Source: Colias croceus (lineage: Eukaryota; Arthropoda; Insecta; Lepidoptera; Pieridae). Taken from it: a stretch of 64,000 bases of DNA. The notes below the pieces were generated by a model. That model was not told where the DNA came from. It did no database searches and worked only from the letters and a program-made list of their open reading frames with translations. The translations under genes and the position numbers were made by a program. Shown here piece by piece: positions 13,257 through 24,800 of the stretch. Position 1 is the first letter of the stretch. Every line of letters begins with the position of its first letter. The DNA lies in contig NC_059558.1 of assembly GCF_905220415.1 (NCBI RefSeq), positions 6,956,501-7,020,500 on the forward strand, in the 5' to 3' direction.

Positions 13257-13462
13257 TAGCTGCTCCGCACGGTTTCACCCCCGTGGCCGTGGCTCCGGTC
13301 CTGTTGGTCTTAGCGTGATGATGTAGCTATAGCCTTCCTCGAAAAATGAGCTATCTAACACCGAAAGAATTTTTCAAATCGGAGTAGATTCAGTAGTTCT
13401 CAAGATAAGCGCGTTCAAACAAACAAACAAACTCTTCAGATTTATAATATAAAGTATAGATT
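13257..13462. repeat. Interspersed repeat, family B (GCGGTTTCACCC / GAAGAGTTTGTTTG)
   Basis: CTAGCTGCTCCGCACGG, GTTGGTCTTAGCGTGATGAT, CTATCTAACACCGAAAGAAT and AACAAACTCTTCAG. Other copies: 25165-25350, 30890-31083, 36195-36396 and 53425-53600. Confidence 0.75.
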
Positions 13463-13809
13463 ATACTAATTTCTAGGTATATACATGAGAAAGAACTTTA
13501 GTGGTAAGCACATACATTTCATGCATACTTTACATTACGTATACGGTTCTACAAAGTACATGACAACATGTGTTGAGCAAAAGTTTTTACCCTCCTCTTT
13601 AGTAATTACCCGAATCGTCGTCTGCACTTAACTGAAGATGTATCCTTTGTTTAATAAAGGGCACGAGTGCTATGTGTATTTGAATTATAATATAGATGGA
13701 GACCGGGATTTCACTCAAGTTGTATTCGGTAAAAAGACTGATTGTAATAAAATAAAAAGACTTATTGTAATAATTGTAATAAAAACCTCAAATTCTGGAC
13801 AACATTTAA

Positions 13810-15124
13810 CCCTAGAAAGATAATCATATTGAGTAATACGGGAAAGATAGTCATGCGTCAAATTTACGCATGTTTTTTAGTTAGCTCTAAGTCGCGGTAT
13901 ATTGTTTTTTTTCTATAAATTGTAAGTTATTATATATTTACAGTTATGTTAGAATAATTAATATTACAAATAATTTATTTTTAATTATTTTTATACATAT
14001 AAAAAAACGAAAACATTAAACGTCTGCTTTAAATCTACAATTCTTGTAACACGTATTATTTCTAATAAAAACTTATTTTTGGCCACAATTATCAGACTTT
14101 TTTATATCTTATATATATATGTTGTACATATACTTATATAAAAATAGTGAGAAACAAGTTTAGCACATATCAATGTATGCTCACGACATAATATAACGAT
14201 GTTACATTTTTTGCAGGAGGAATTTGCCTTTCGTCATATTTCAGAAGGACAAATCGTATAGTAAATACGTTTTTTTTTTTACGGAAGGCCTCCTCAGTAC
14301 TTTCTTACGATGTACCAGATACTTCATTTGGCAACAACTTGGAGATATTATCACGCAAATATCTTATCAAAGCTGGTGATTCTAAACACCCACGCATAAA
14401 CAAAGAAGACGGTTCCATGCTTCTATATTTCATGTTTTTTTGACTCGGATGTTTTTGTGCTTTGATGTTAACATTGTGGCTATAAATTTAATATGCAATA
14501 TCCAAGCAATTTTATTGATTCCATAAAATAAAGCCATTGGCCATCTCATTGTCTTACTACTATTGAACATCAGGGAACACATTCGGTCTAATGCATCTAC
14601 TTCGCCTTTTGCTTGAATGTAATATATCATCTTTGCTTTGTACCTCATCGGGAAAAGCTTCTTCTGTGTCACTTTGCTCGTCATTTTCAATTTCGTGGTC
14701 CTCCTACTTCCCTATCGGTTTCTTCACAGGGACCCTCATCGCTTTGCATAAGAGCGGCTAGTATACAATATTCTTCCAATTTTCTATCCCCAATTGTTTT
14801 CTATATTTGCTTCAATATGTATAAAAATAAATTTTTAACATAAGTCACAATATACAGTAAAAATAAGCTAAAAAATATTCAAACTACCATAGAAGTCAAA
14901 ATCTTAAAAGTCACGGTAAAGATAATCATGCGTAATTTTGACTCACGTAGTCGTTATATTTCAAAATTGGTTACTCTAACTTTATTGAGACGTATACCAT
15001 AGGGTAGCTCTTAGTGACTTATGAAATGTCCTATAAGCACAGTTATGGATTCGCGACATTTAAAAAGATAAAGCTATATTTCGAAAACGCAGGAGTCATT
15101 TTGACGCAGACTATCTTTCTAGGG
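13810..15124 (-). mobile_element. piggyBac-like transposon, internally deleted and decayed
   Basis: The left end is TTAA (13806-13809) followed by CCCTAGAAAGATAATCATA; the right end is the complement of CCCTAGAAAGATAGTCTGCG. Both match, from memory, the 3' and 5' ends of the Trichoplusia piggyBac transposon. The right-hand TTAA is degraded (TAGA). At 1.3 kb it is about half the autonomous length. An extra copy of the subterminal AAAGATAATCATGCG motif lies near 14926. Transposase remains lie inside on minus. Confidence 0.88.
14275..14800 (-). pseudogene. piggyBac transposase remnant (N-terminus fused to C-terminus)
   Basis: Reading the minus strand from about 14800, the N-terminal acidic segment appears (LEEYCILAALMQSDE), then a one-base frameshift, then NDEQSDTEEAFPDEVQS. 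This runs straight into the C-terminal catalytic-domain end (VDALDRMCSLMF, RWPMALFYG) and RYLRDNISKLLPNEV. The middle, including the first catalytic Asp residues, and the C-terminal Cys-rich finger are gone. Stops and frameshifts show it is dead. Probably an old MITE-like deletion derivative. Confidence 0.85.
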
Positions 15125-15841
15125 TAGAGATACAAGCATAGCTTCATTTTCGTGTAAAGTAGCAAACGTACCACATACTTTCACGTGTATAATATTAGTA
15201 GGATAAGATAGGATTAGTAGGATATCTATGAAATATGACATAATATTTTGTTGTGGGCATAAGTCACTAGGTTCACAATAGCACACCCACATTGCAGGAT
15301 TACAGAAAAGCTTACTAAGCTAAAATTGTATTTTGTAACATTATTTATTAAATTACTTAATATAGGTATTTTGAACTATAAATTTGAACAAGCTATAAAC
15401 ATACCCTGACCTTTAGATCCTAATTTTAGACGCGGCCAAATTTAAAATAACCTAGGTGAGGGAACATGAGAAAATAACATGTAGGTACAACAATATTAAG
15501 TTTCAAAGGAAATTTTTAGTTTTTATCAGTTTTTATTTTTTATATTAAAGTTGTAAAAATATCTGACGTTCTAAATGAATATCTTCATGAAGACCGCTAT
15601 TCAGGCGTTGTTCAATAAATAGGCTCTGTTTAGGTAGTTTCAAACTATGTTTAAGATTAATAAGCTTCACCCGTGATACATATACAAGCCTATTTAAAGT
15701 ACTTAGGCATCATATCTGACTATGAAATATTTTTTGAAATCGATCCAATAGTTCCTAGAAAACTACAAACTGCACATACAAACTAACAAACTCTTCATCT
15801 TTTAACTATTATTAGATGTATAGATATGCTTATATTTTCAG

Positions 15842-18800
15842 AGGAGATCCTCAAATCCCGCTCAGCATTATGGATGTCAGCTGACGGTCACATGGTGCTA
15901 TACGCGACGTTCAACGACTCTTTGGTGCATGAGCAGAAGTATGCTTGGTATGGATCAGCGTTGGACACTGATGATCCTGCCAAGGTAAATGCAACTTTAA
16001 ATAGCTGACATTGAGTTATAATTCCCTTAGTAAAACGACGGCTATAGAAATGGTACTTATGGTTCAAATTCCTCATCATACCTTTACTTATTGACTACCT
16101 TCTGCAAGTTTCTTCGCTACTAGGGTATCTGGATGTAGAAAATAGTAATGATGTAGTATGGAAGAGGACCTGTGTAATGTTCAAGACAAATATTAATCAA
16201 TTCAGAATAATTTCTTAATTAAAGAATATTCTAATCTTTTCTAAATTCTATTCTGTAATAATTTTAAAGTTATTCCTTGCGTGATGAACTTTTTATTCGA
16301 CACTAGCGGTCCGCCCCGGCTTCGCCCGTGGTACATATTTACGTTTTCTCTACATAAGAACCATCCTCGTACTTCAACGAATATAATAAAAAAAGAATTA
16401 TCGAAATTGGTTCAGCCGTTCTCGAGTTATGCGCTTACCAACACATTTTGCGATTCATTTTTATATATAAGACTAGCTTTCCGCCCGCGGCTTCGCCCGC
16501 GTTTTCAAAGAAAAACCCGCATAGTTCCCGTTCCCGTGGGATTAACGGGATAAAATCTATTCTATGCGTTAATCCAAGTTACCCTCTATATGTGTGCTTA
16601 ATTTCATTACAATCGGTTCAGTAGTATTTGCGTGTAAGAATAATAACACACACACACATCCTCACAAACTTTCGCATTTATAATATTAGTAGGACTAATC
16701 TAGGCATTCAGAGTCACAATAATTCTTGGCATTTTCACGATTTTTACAAATGTAGAGTTTTATCTAATACTAGCGGTCCGCCCCGGCTTCGCCCGTGGTA
16801 CATGTTTACGTTTTCTCTACATAGATCCATCCTCGTACTTCAAGGAATATAATAAAAAAAGAATTATCGAAATCGGTTCAGCCGTTCTCGAGCTATGCGC
16901 TTACCAACACATTTTGCGATTCATTTTTATATATAAGATTATTGACATTTTTATTAAATTTTGCTGTTACTTTCCCACAGACGTACCCGGAGATCAGAAG
17001 TGTAAGGTATCCAAAGCCTGGGACCAATAACCCGGTTGTGAAGCTCACAGTGGCAGATATTGCGGACCCGAAACACATACGGACGAGACATCTGTCCCCG
17101 CCGAAAGCTATTCTTGAGGAAGGGTGAGTTTTCATTAAAACACAGTTTCATACTTGTTATTTATTTGTTCTGTCCCCGTACTATAACCTGCTCGGTGTAG
17201 CAAGCAGTATTATTTCCTGTTTGGTAAAATGAAATAGCTGTATAAGTCGTGTAGCGCCATCACTGTCCCTCACTGGAAAAATTACTGCTATAAAACTAAA
17301 AATAATGGTAACCCTACCGTCTTTTATATTATGCAATACTAAGACGAATAATTTCTTACTATGTTAATTAAAATATTACGTAAACTATTATCCCAACCTT
17401 AACCAAATAACATAATAACATTACTCACGTAAAAAACATATTTTTCTACTACAATCTGGTAATTCCCTTGCAACACAATAGCTTTACAAGTTAAGGGTGC
17501 TCTTAAACGCAAATAAAGTAATTCGTAACAAAGGGAATGCCTCGGAGGTGCGTTTAATCCCAGGCTCTGCAAATAACATCGAAAACAGGGTTTTAACTTT
17601 GTTGTGTTCTGACCGCAAATGTTTTAAAACTGCGGACATACGCATCTGGCAACAATATTAATGTGTGGATTTTTGCGGTGCGCTGTTAGATGAAATTGTT
17701 CTCGGTTTTTCTGGACAAAAGTAATTTGTTTGGTTTAAAAATAAAGAGTTACTCAAATTTTCTGTTCAATATTGGTCTTCACTAATTACAATTAAGTTAT
17801 AAGTACAAGTAGTTACTTTATAAAACATGGTTCTCATATTATAGTCACTATTAAACTAATGGTCAATGTATTTTTCGGTAAATAATTCTACTGATATTAA
17901 TACTATAATATTCTATGCATAATTCAAAGAGGACGGTTTCAAACACACTTTAATCTAGAGGTTATTCCTCTAAGCGACTGGAATCGCTATCCAAATCTTC
18001 AAGAAAAATGTAGTCAATAAAAATCAATTGTCCCATAACGCTTACAATATTTCGATATTTTATAAAAACCCTCCATTGACCTTAAACGTCCATAACTTAA
18101 GTTAACGAGCCGTAACAGAGACCCTATTATTATCGGATCTATGATTTTCCGTAATGTATTCGATACATTTTGCGTGAAATGTAAAAGTTCTGGAAATGTT
18201 GAGATTTCTGGGAGCAAATTGATTACTTTTGTAAACTTTATACACACAAAAAAAGTATCCATAATGATGTAAATCTTATTTTCAGTGACTATTATTTCAC
18301 AAGTGCGCAGTGGGTGTCGCTCACTGAAGTGTGTGTGGTCTGGTTGACTAGACTACAGAACCTGTCTGTAGTGTCTGTTTGCAAGAGTCCTATGTGGTAC
18401 TGTCAGGAGGTAAGACGAGATTGATTAATAATGATATATCAATTATTTAAATATAACTAAACTATAGCAAAAGTAACTTACCATTCTGAAAAAATTAAAA
18501 TACGAGATCCGCTTACCAACTTGTTATAGATAAAAATACAACGTTACACCCTATGTTTGCTCTGCTCTACCATTACTACTGAGAAGGAAATCCATTTGCA
18601 ACTGAAACTAAAAAAAGAATGTGTGTACAAATGTACACGCGTTAGAAGTTATACTTATTTGGCGTATGGAAAAAAAATACTAGAATATACAACTTGAACA
18701 TAATTATCAATTTTCATACCACCTGGAACTAACTTCATGCTGTTAAATTTAGGTGTAGGTGGGCGCGAGCATCGTAAAAATTCACTCTCATCATTTTCTC

Positions 18801-21800
18801 CATCGCGCCAAAAGAAGTATAACTTCAAAAAATATTCATGTATAAGTTTATAAATTGTCATTCTTTAAACTACACCAACTCATCTGTTGCTTCAACTGAG
18901 AAGAATCAACAAGAAACTCGATCCTTACTATATATACTATAGCGAAAGCTCAAAGGAAACATAATTCTCCTTTAGGTATACAGGATATCATCCGGCTCAG
19001 AGAGCTGGGTGGAATCCGCCCCCGCGCCCCTGTGGTCAGCGGGGGGCGGAGCGCTAGTCACGCTGGCCCCCGTACGGGACGGTCCCGCGGGGCTCTTCCG
19101 CCACGTGGTGCGCTCGGAGCACAACGCGCACGGGCCCAGGGCTTTGCCCCTCACGCATGGCAGCTTTGATGTCGTCAGACTGTTGGCGTGGGACCATGTT
19201 AATCAGCATGTGTAAGTTGTATTGTTTATATTTGTTTGTTGTTATTAAAAATATAACTGCAAAAAGCGATCGATATTAGCACATTTTTTTTTTTCATAAA
19301 AGAATTGTAATATATTGTCATTGATTGCTTCTTTTATGTAGTTATGAATGCGTAAAAAAAAACCAAAAGGTTTAGAATTCAATTTCCAATAAAGATTTAC
19401 AAAATAAACTTAAAGAATTATGAAATGCATCTGCTCCATCAAAACGATATGTAGTAAACCGAAGAAATTGGATTTTCAATGTCACCCAAACTTACTATTA
19501 CCTAATCTTTTTCGATTCGATCTCTCGAATCAATTCTATTTAAAATACATTGCTTTACATAACAGAGCTTTATTATAGTCTAGGTCCTAGAAAGTCAGAT
19601 CATAGATATCCATTTAATTTATCAATTGCTAGTCTAAGCTATTATCTATGATGAATAAATGTTGATACCCGATATTTCATCCACAGTTACTACCTAGGTA
19701 TACCAGAAGGCAAGCCGGGTCAGCAACACTTGTATCGAGTTTCCTCTGAACCGCCCCGTCCGGGAACTCCGCACAAACTGCCTTACTGCGTCACTTGTAT
19801 ATCTCATGTATGTAATCTAGCTTTAATACATAAGTTTAGTTTAAATACAGATCATTGACGATACGGTTGATGTAATTCAAGTGCCTGTGTACTTTCGAGC
19901 ACATAAGTCCGCGAAAGCTCTATTTCTAGAAAAACATATACATAGTAGTGTTTAGTATCTGGGTATTCGTATAAATTATACTGCTTCTATTTCTTCTGAT
20001 AATTTATTTATTTTAATAACTTTAATCAGAAAAAGAATTTTAAAATCACTACTAACTTAAAAGAATTGAATTTTTCACTGTCGTATTACAAAAATGTCTG
20101 ATTATAAGATCTACCTTTGCATTCCATTAATGTTAAATGGTATAATTTCTATCCAACTAAATAATTCATAAAATAATTGACATATTTTCGCCCTTAGCCC
20201 TCACCGTCAATAAACCTAGACTACTACGGCAACCTGGCGTCGTATCTATACAGCTCATGGGACAGTGACGCGGACGAAGAGTTACCAACATCTCCTACAC
20301 CTAGCAAAAAGAAGAAGAAAAAACCTATGGGTAATATATTATGAAATATTTCAAAATTTAATGGGGTTTTAATTTTTAGGTTTTTAATTATAATATTAAT
20401 ATATTACCTTACCTTATGTCAGCTTATGTATTGCCAACTAAGGAGACAAGAATGAGACTGACTACGAGAAAATCTAGGAAATTCTTCAAGAAAATGAGGA
20501 ATACACATTACACATATTAAATTGACTACTGCTATTGCAAATTTCTGCTTTCACGTGTGGCTACTGAAAGTCAACGATTATCAATAATTATGAACCGTGT
20601 TCTATGATTGACCGTGCTGTTAGGATTTGTTTAATTTTAATACTGTGTACTTTATTTTTTCTTTTTCTACATGTGGTCGAATTTCCTTCTTCCCAAATAA
20701 TAAAAAAATCTACTTACTTATAAATTAATTTTACTTTTTCTCAGATGGTATTCCAAAGAACTTGCCATGTCTATTCCACGATGCTCACTTCAGTCCATCA
20801 TCAGCGTACTTCGTGTTGGAATGTCTGGGTCCGGGAGTACCGATATCGAGTTTGCATAAAACTGCGCTGCCTGAACCGAGACTGATCCTGCATTTGGAGA
20901 ATAATACTTCTGTTAAGGTAAATCGTTGATTTTTATGATGAAAATGTACTCGGAATGGTAAGTATTGATTTTTTTTATCCGAAAGAATAAGACTTCCGTA
21001 AAATTCATCTAAAGCTTGAAAAATTGCGAAACACACTGTGTTAAAATTTAAGTACATATATACAATTTTTCATGATAATTATTATCACACAGGACAGACT
21101 ATCCAGCAATGCGTCAAAACCTCAAGGCATTCCCTCTATATTATTTACTCTTACTTTCTTGGTATTACTATATTATAATATATTATATATTATATTATTG
21201 TATATATATTGTTTTGGTATGCACCACCCACTTGTTCTTTGTTACTGTTTTCATTGGTTGGGTTACCTGGAAGAGATGGCTCTGTAGCCATAAGGTCGCC
21301 TATTGTGCAATTTATGTATGTTTTACTTCATGTTATTTCATTATTTTGGTGTGTACAATAAAGCTTTCATTCATTCATATATTTGCTTTTCTTATATCTA
21401 AAAGAACAATATATCCTGTAGGAAAAGCTCTCCGGTATAGCCCTACCAACACCACGCACGTTCTCAGTGCAGCTATCTAGCGGGCACGCGGCTCGGGTGC
21501 GGCTGCTCCTACCGCCCGGTCTACGGGAAGATGAGGTTACTAAATACCCGCTAGTGTTAAAAGTGTGAGTATTCAAACTGTGAGCATGATTAAATTGTTG
21601 TGGCTTATTTTTTGTGGTTTAATTCGTTTTCCCTTTTATTCTTTGTGCTATGTCAATTATCAGTTTTGTTATCAGTGCTCTGTGAATTATTCGTTTTAAT
21701 GTCTGCACTCTGTCAATTATCCCATTTATTGTTTGTGCCTTGTCAATTATTCCATTTATTGTTTGTGCCTTGCCAATTATCCCATTTATTGTTTTTGCCT

Positions 21801-24800
21801 TGTCAATTATCCCATTTATTGTTTGTGCCTTGCCAATTATCCCATTTATTATCTGCACCTTGTCATCTTTCCCTTTTATTAACAGTGCCCTGTCAGGTAA
21901 TTGACAGGGCACTGTTTTATTTATGTGTGTCCTATAAATTGTACGTTTTACTAAGGTGCCCTACCAGTTATCCGCTTTATTTTCTGTGCCCTATAAATTA
22001 TGCGCTTAATTACCCGTTAAATTAATTTTAAGCTATTGCATAGCTTCTATCGTGGGCCTTGAGCGCGGGGATCGAATCGAGAAGTTCCGTAACGAAAAAA
22101 CCTCACGGTCCCCACTCCGACGGGCGGAGGTGTGGCTTGAAGGCATAGCATGCAATAGCTTTACCGCGGCAGTCCCCGAGTGCCACACATCGTTTTTTTT
22201 TAGTTTCAGTTGCAAATGGATTTCATTCAGTAGTAATGGTAGAGCACAGCAAACATAGGGTGTAATATATTTTTTTACACCCTATGTTAGGTTAGGTTTA
22301 TTAAGATATTTTTATCTATAGCAAGTTATTTATGATTGCAGCCACGGCGTCCCCGGCACGCAGCTGGTGACGGACGAGTGGTCGCTGGAGTGGGGCTGTG
22401 CGGCGGCGAGCGGCGGGGCGATAGTGGCGGCGGTGGACGCGCGCGGCGCGGGCGGGCGCGGGCTGGCGGCGCACCACGCGCTGCACCGCCGCCTGGGGAC
22501 CGTGGAGCTGGCCGACCAGCTCGAGGTGGCCGAGTGAGTGTGTAGTGTGCTGGCTGGTGGCCGAGTGAGTGCCGTAGTGTGCTAGTTGTGTAGTGCGGCT
22601 GGTGGCCGAGTGAGTGGGCTATAGTGTAGTGTACGGGCTGGTGGCCGAGTGAGTGCTAGCTGTGAACGCTATTATGAATTTCCATACATATGACAAGCGC
22701 GACTGCACTACGCAGTACGCACTGATGATCGGTGAAGCACTGCAGCCGGCCATGTTTTGGAAAGAAATAAATAAATAATTAGTATGCACGCTCCCCACAG
22801 GTACCTCCGCGAGTCGCTGCACTTCGTGGACGCGCGGCGCGTGGCGGTGTGGGGCGCGGCGCACGGCGGGTTCCTCGCCGCGCTCGCGCTCGCCAGCTCG
22901 CTCGACGTGTTCCACTGCGCCATCGCCGTCGCGCCCATCGTGCGCTGGCGGTACTACGGTCAGTCACACATACATGTATACACTTCGTGGACGCTCGCCA
23001 GCTCGCTCGACGTGTTCCACTGCGCCATCGCCGTCGCGCCCATCGTGCGCTGGCGGTACTACGGTCAGTCACACATACATGTATACACTTCGTGGACGCT
23101 CGCCAGCTCGCTCGACGTGTTCCACTGCGCCATCGCCGTCGCGCCCATCGTGCGCTGGCGGTACTACGGTCAGTCACACATACATGTATACACTTCGTGG
23201 ACGCTCGCCAGCTCGCTCGACGTGTTCCACTGCGCCATCGCCGTCGCGCCCATCGTGCGCTGGCGGTACTACGGTCAGTCACACATACATGTATACACTT
23301 CGTGGACGCTCGCCAGCTCGCTCGACGTGTTCCACTGCGCCATCGCCGTCGCGCCCATCGTGCGCTGGCGGTACTACGGTCAGTCACACTGCAATATATC
23401 CCGTCCGATTAGGGCCCTTCCGCCCTCCTCCACTCAAGCGACAGCCCAAGCCGAGGTTCGAGATCCCCGTCAAAAGGGGACGCCCACCCGCATGTCGCTA
23501 CCAGGGTGAACCTTCAGTTCACCCACTCGTCCGCGTTAAAAAAGTAGCCCTTCTGGCTAACATTGAGAATCACCACACAAAAAAAAACTGCAATATATAC
23601 ATGTGCACGTGGCTAGACCGCTTCCCGCCTCCTTGGTACAATGGTTGACGCGTGAGCGTAGAACCGGTACTAGGTTCGATTCCCGGTAGAGACGAAGAAA
23701 AAAAAATGTCTCGGTCTGGCAGGACACTGAAGGCTGATCACCTACTTGTCCCTAAAAATCGATCAGTGAAATAAATGTATGCATAATACATCTGCCCCTT
23801 ACCCCACTAGGGGACACGGGACTTCACACACATGGCTAGAGATATTATATGGCCAGACACAAATATATACTTGCAATAGCACAGAGCACTTACATTCTGC
23901 CCTACACGCAAACATTCTTACACATACATATACACGCACACGAACATACGCAACATGCACCTATGAGGTGCATATCACTTACTTCGCGCTCTTGTTTACT
24001 CACGTATATAAACACACAAACATGTATAATATTGTTGCTGGCGTACGTATGTATTTTTATACGAGCAATTACACGTAGGAATTATATCAGACGAAATTGT
24101 AAAAAAGAGCGTGTGTGCAGAGCACACGTGTTAAAAATGAAAGTTCTTTGACAAGATTTAAAGATACCAAAATCGTCGCTTTACTCAATGACGCGCTCTC
24201 ACTTGCACTTCAAGCCTTACGGAACGCCTCAGAGCGAGGTAACGCCGCATGAGTCATGTTTTTTCGTGCGTGCAGCCGGCTCTATCGAATTATAAGACGT
24301 TGTCACGTCAAAAATATTGTTATCACACAGCATCAGCGTACGCGGAGCGGTACATGGGCTTCCCGAACGCGACGGGCAACTACCGCGGCTACGCGGACGC
24401 TGACGTCACCAAGCAGGCGCGGGCCCTGCGCGACAAGATGCTGCTGCTCGTGCACGGCACTGCTGATGATACCGTGCACTTGCAGCAGAGCATGGCCCTC
24501 GCGAGAGCCCTGGCTGACCAGGGCTCCATGTTCCGTCTGCAGGTTAGTGTAGGCTAAAATACTTTATTCTAGGTAGAGGTGTCAAGCAGTTTATTGAATT
24601 CGGCATTTAAAAAGATTATATTTTATAGGATTTAAGGTTACGATAATAGTCACAATATCCGAACTGTCCTTTACATCTTAATGCGTTTAAAATGATAATA
24701 GCCTTAACGTAGTAGGTAATCATTATAAAATATATATCTACTAATAAAAGAAACTTAGCCAAGATCAATGATCATGAATTTCATGAAATCTCATCTATTC

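Larger units (their letters stand above)
1..15841. other. AT-rich region with no recognised gene (upstream of, or 5' introns of, the DPP gene)
   Basis: The first visible DPP exon starts inside the propeller in mid-codon, so upstream exons must exist; none could be recognised here in any frame. The repeats listed separately cover much of this stretch. Remaining sequence (for example 720-4090, 8210-9720, 10830-11550) is AT-rich with only short chance ORFs. This part may be a long intron or intergenic DNA. Confidence 0.6.

Noticed and set aside
18972..19154. Minus ORF of 60 codons
   Set aside because: Antisense shadow of DPP exon 18976-19211.
21619..22025. ORFs of 141 and 97 codons over the 30-bp minisatellite
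   Set aside because: The period is a multiple of three, so repeats give repeated peptides; no domain, and it lies between well-defined DPP exons.
22336..22545. Alternative-frame Arg/Gly-rich ORF of 69 codons
   Set aside because: Shadow of the GC-rich DPP exon 22342-22533 in another frame.
21631..23389. Tandem arrays as CRISPR
   Set aside because: Direct head-to-tail repeats without unique spacers, inside introns of a eukaryotic gene.
22779..23648. Long ORFs (187-241 codons) in three frames over the 105-bp array
   Set aside because: The period is a multiple of three and the unit has no stops in several frames. Only the frame that continues exon 10 has coding meaning, and only up to a donor.
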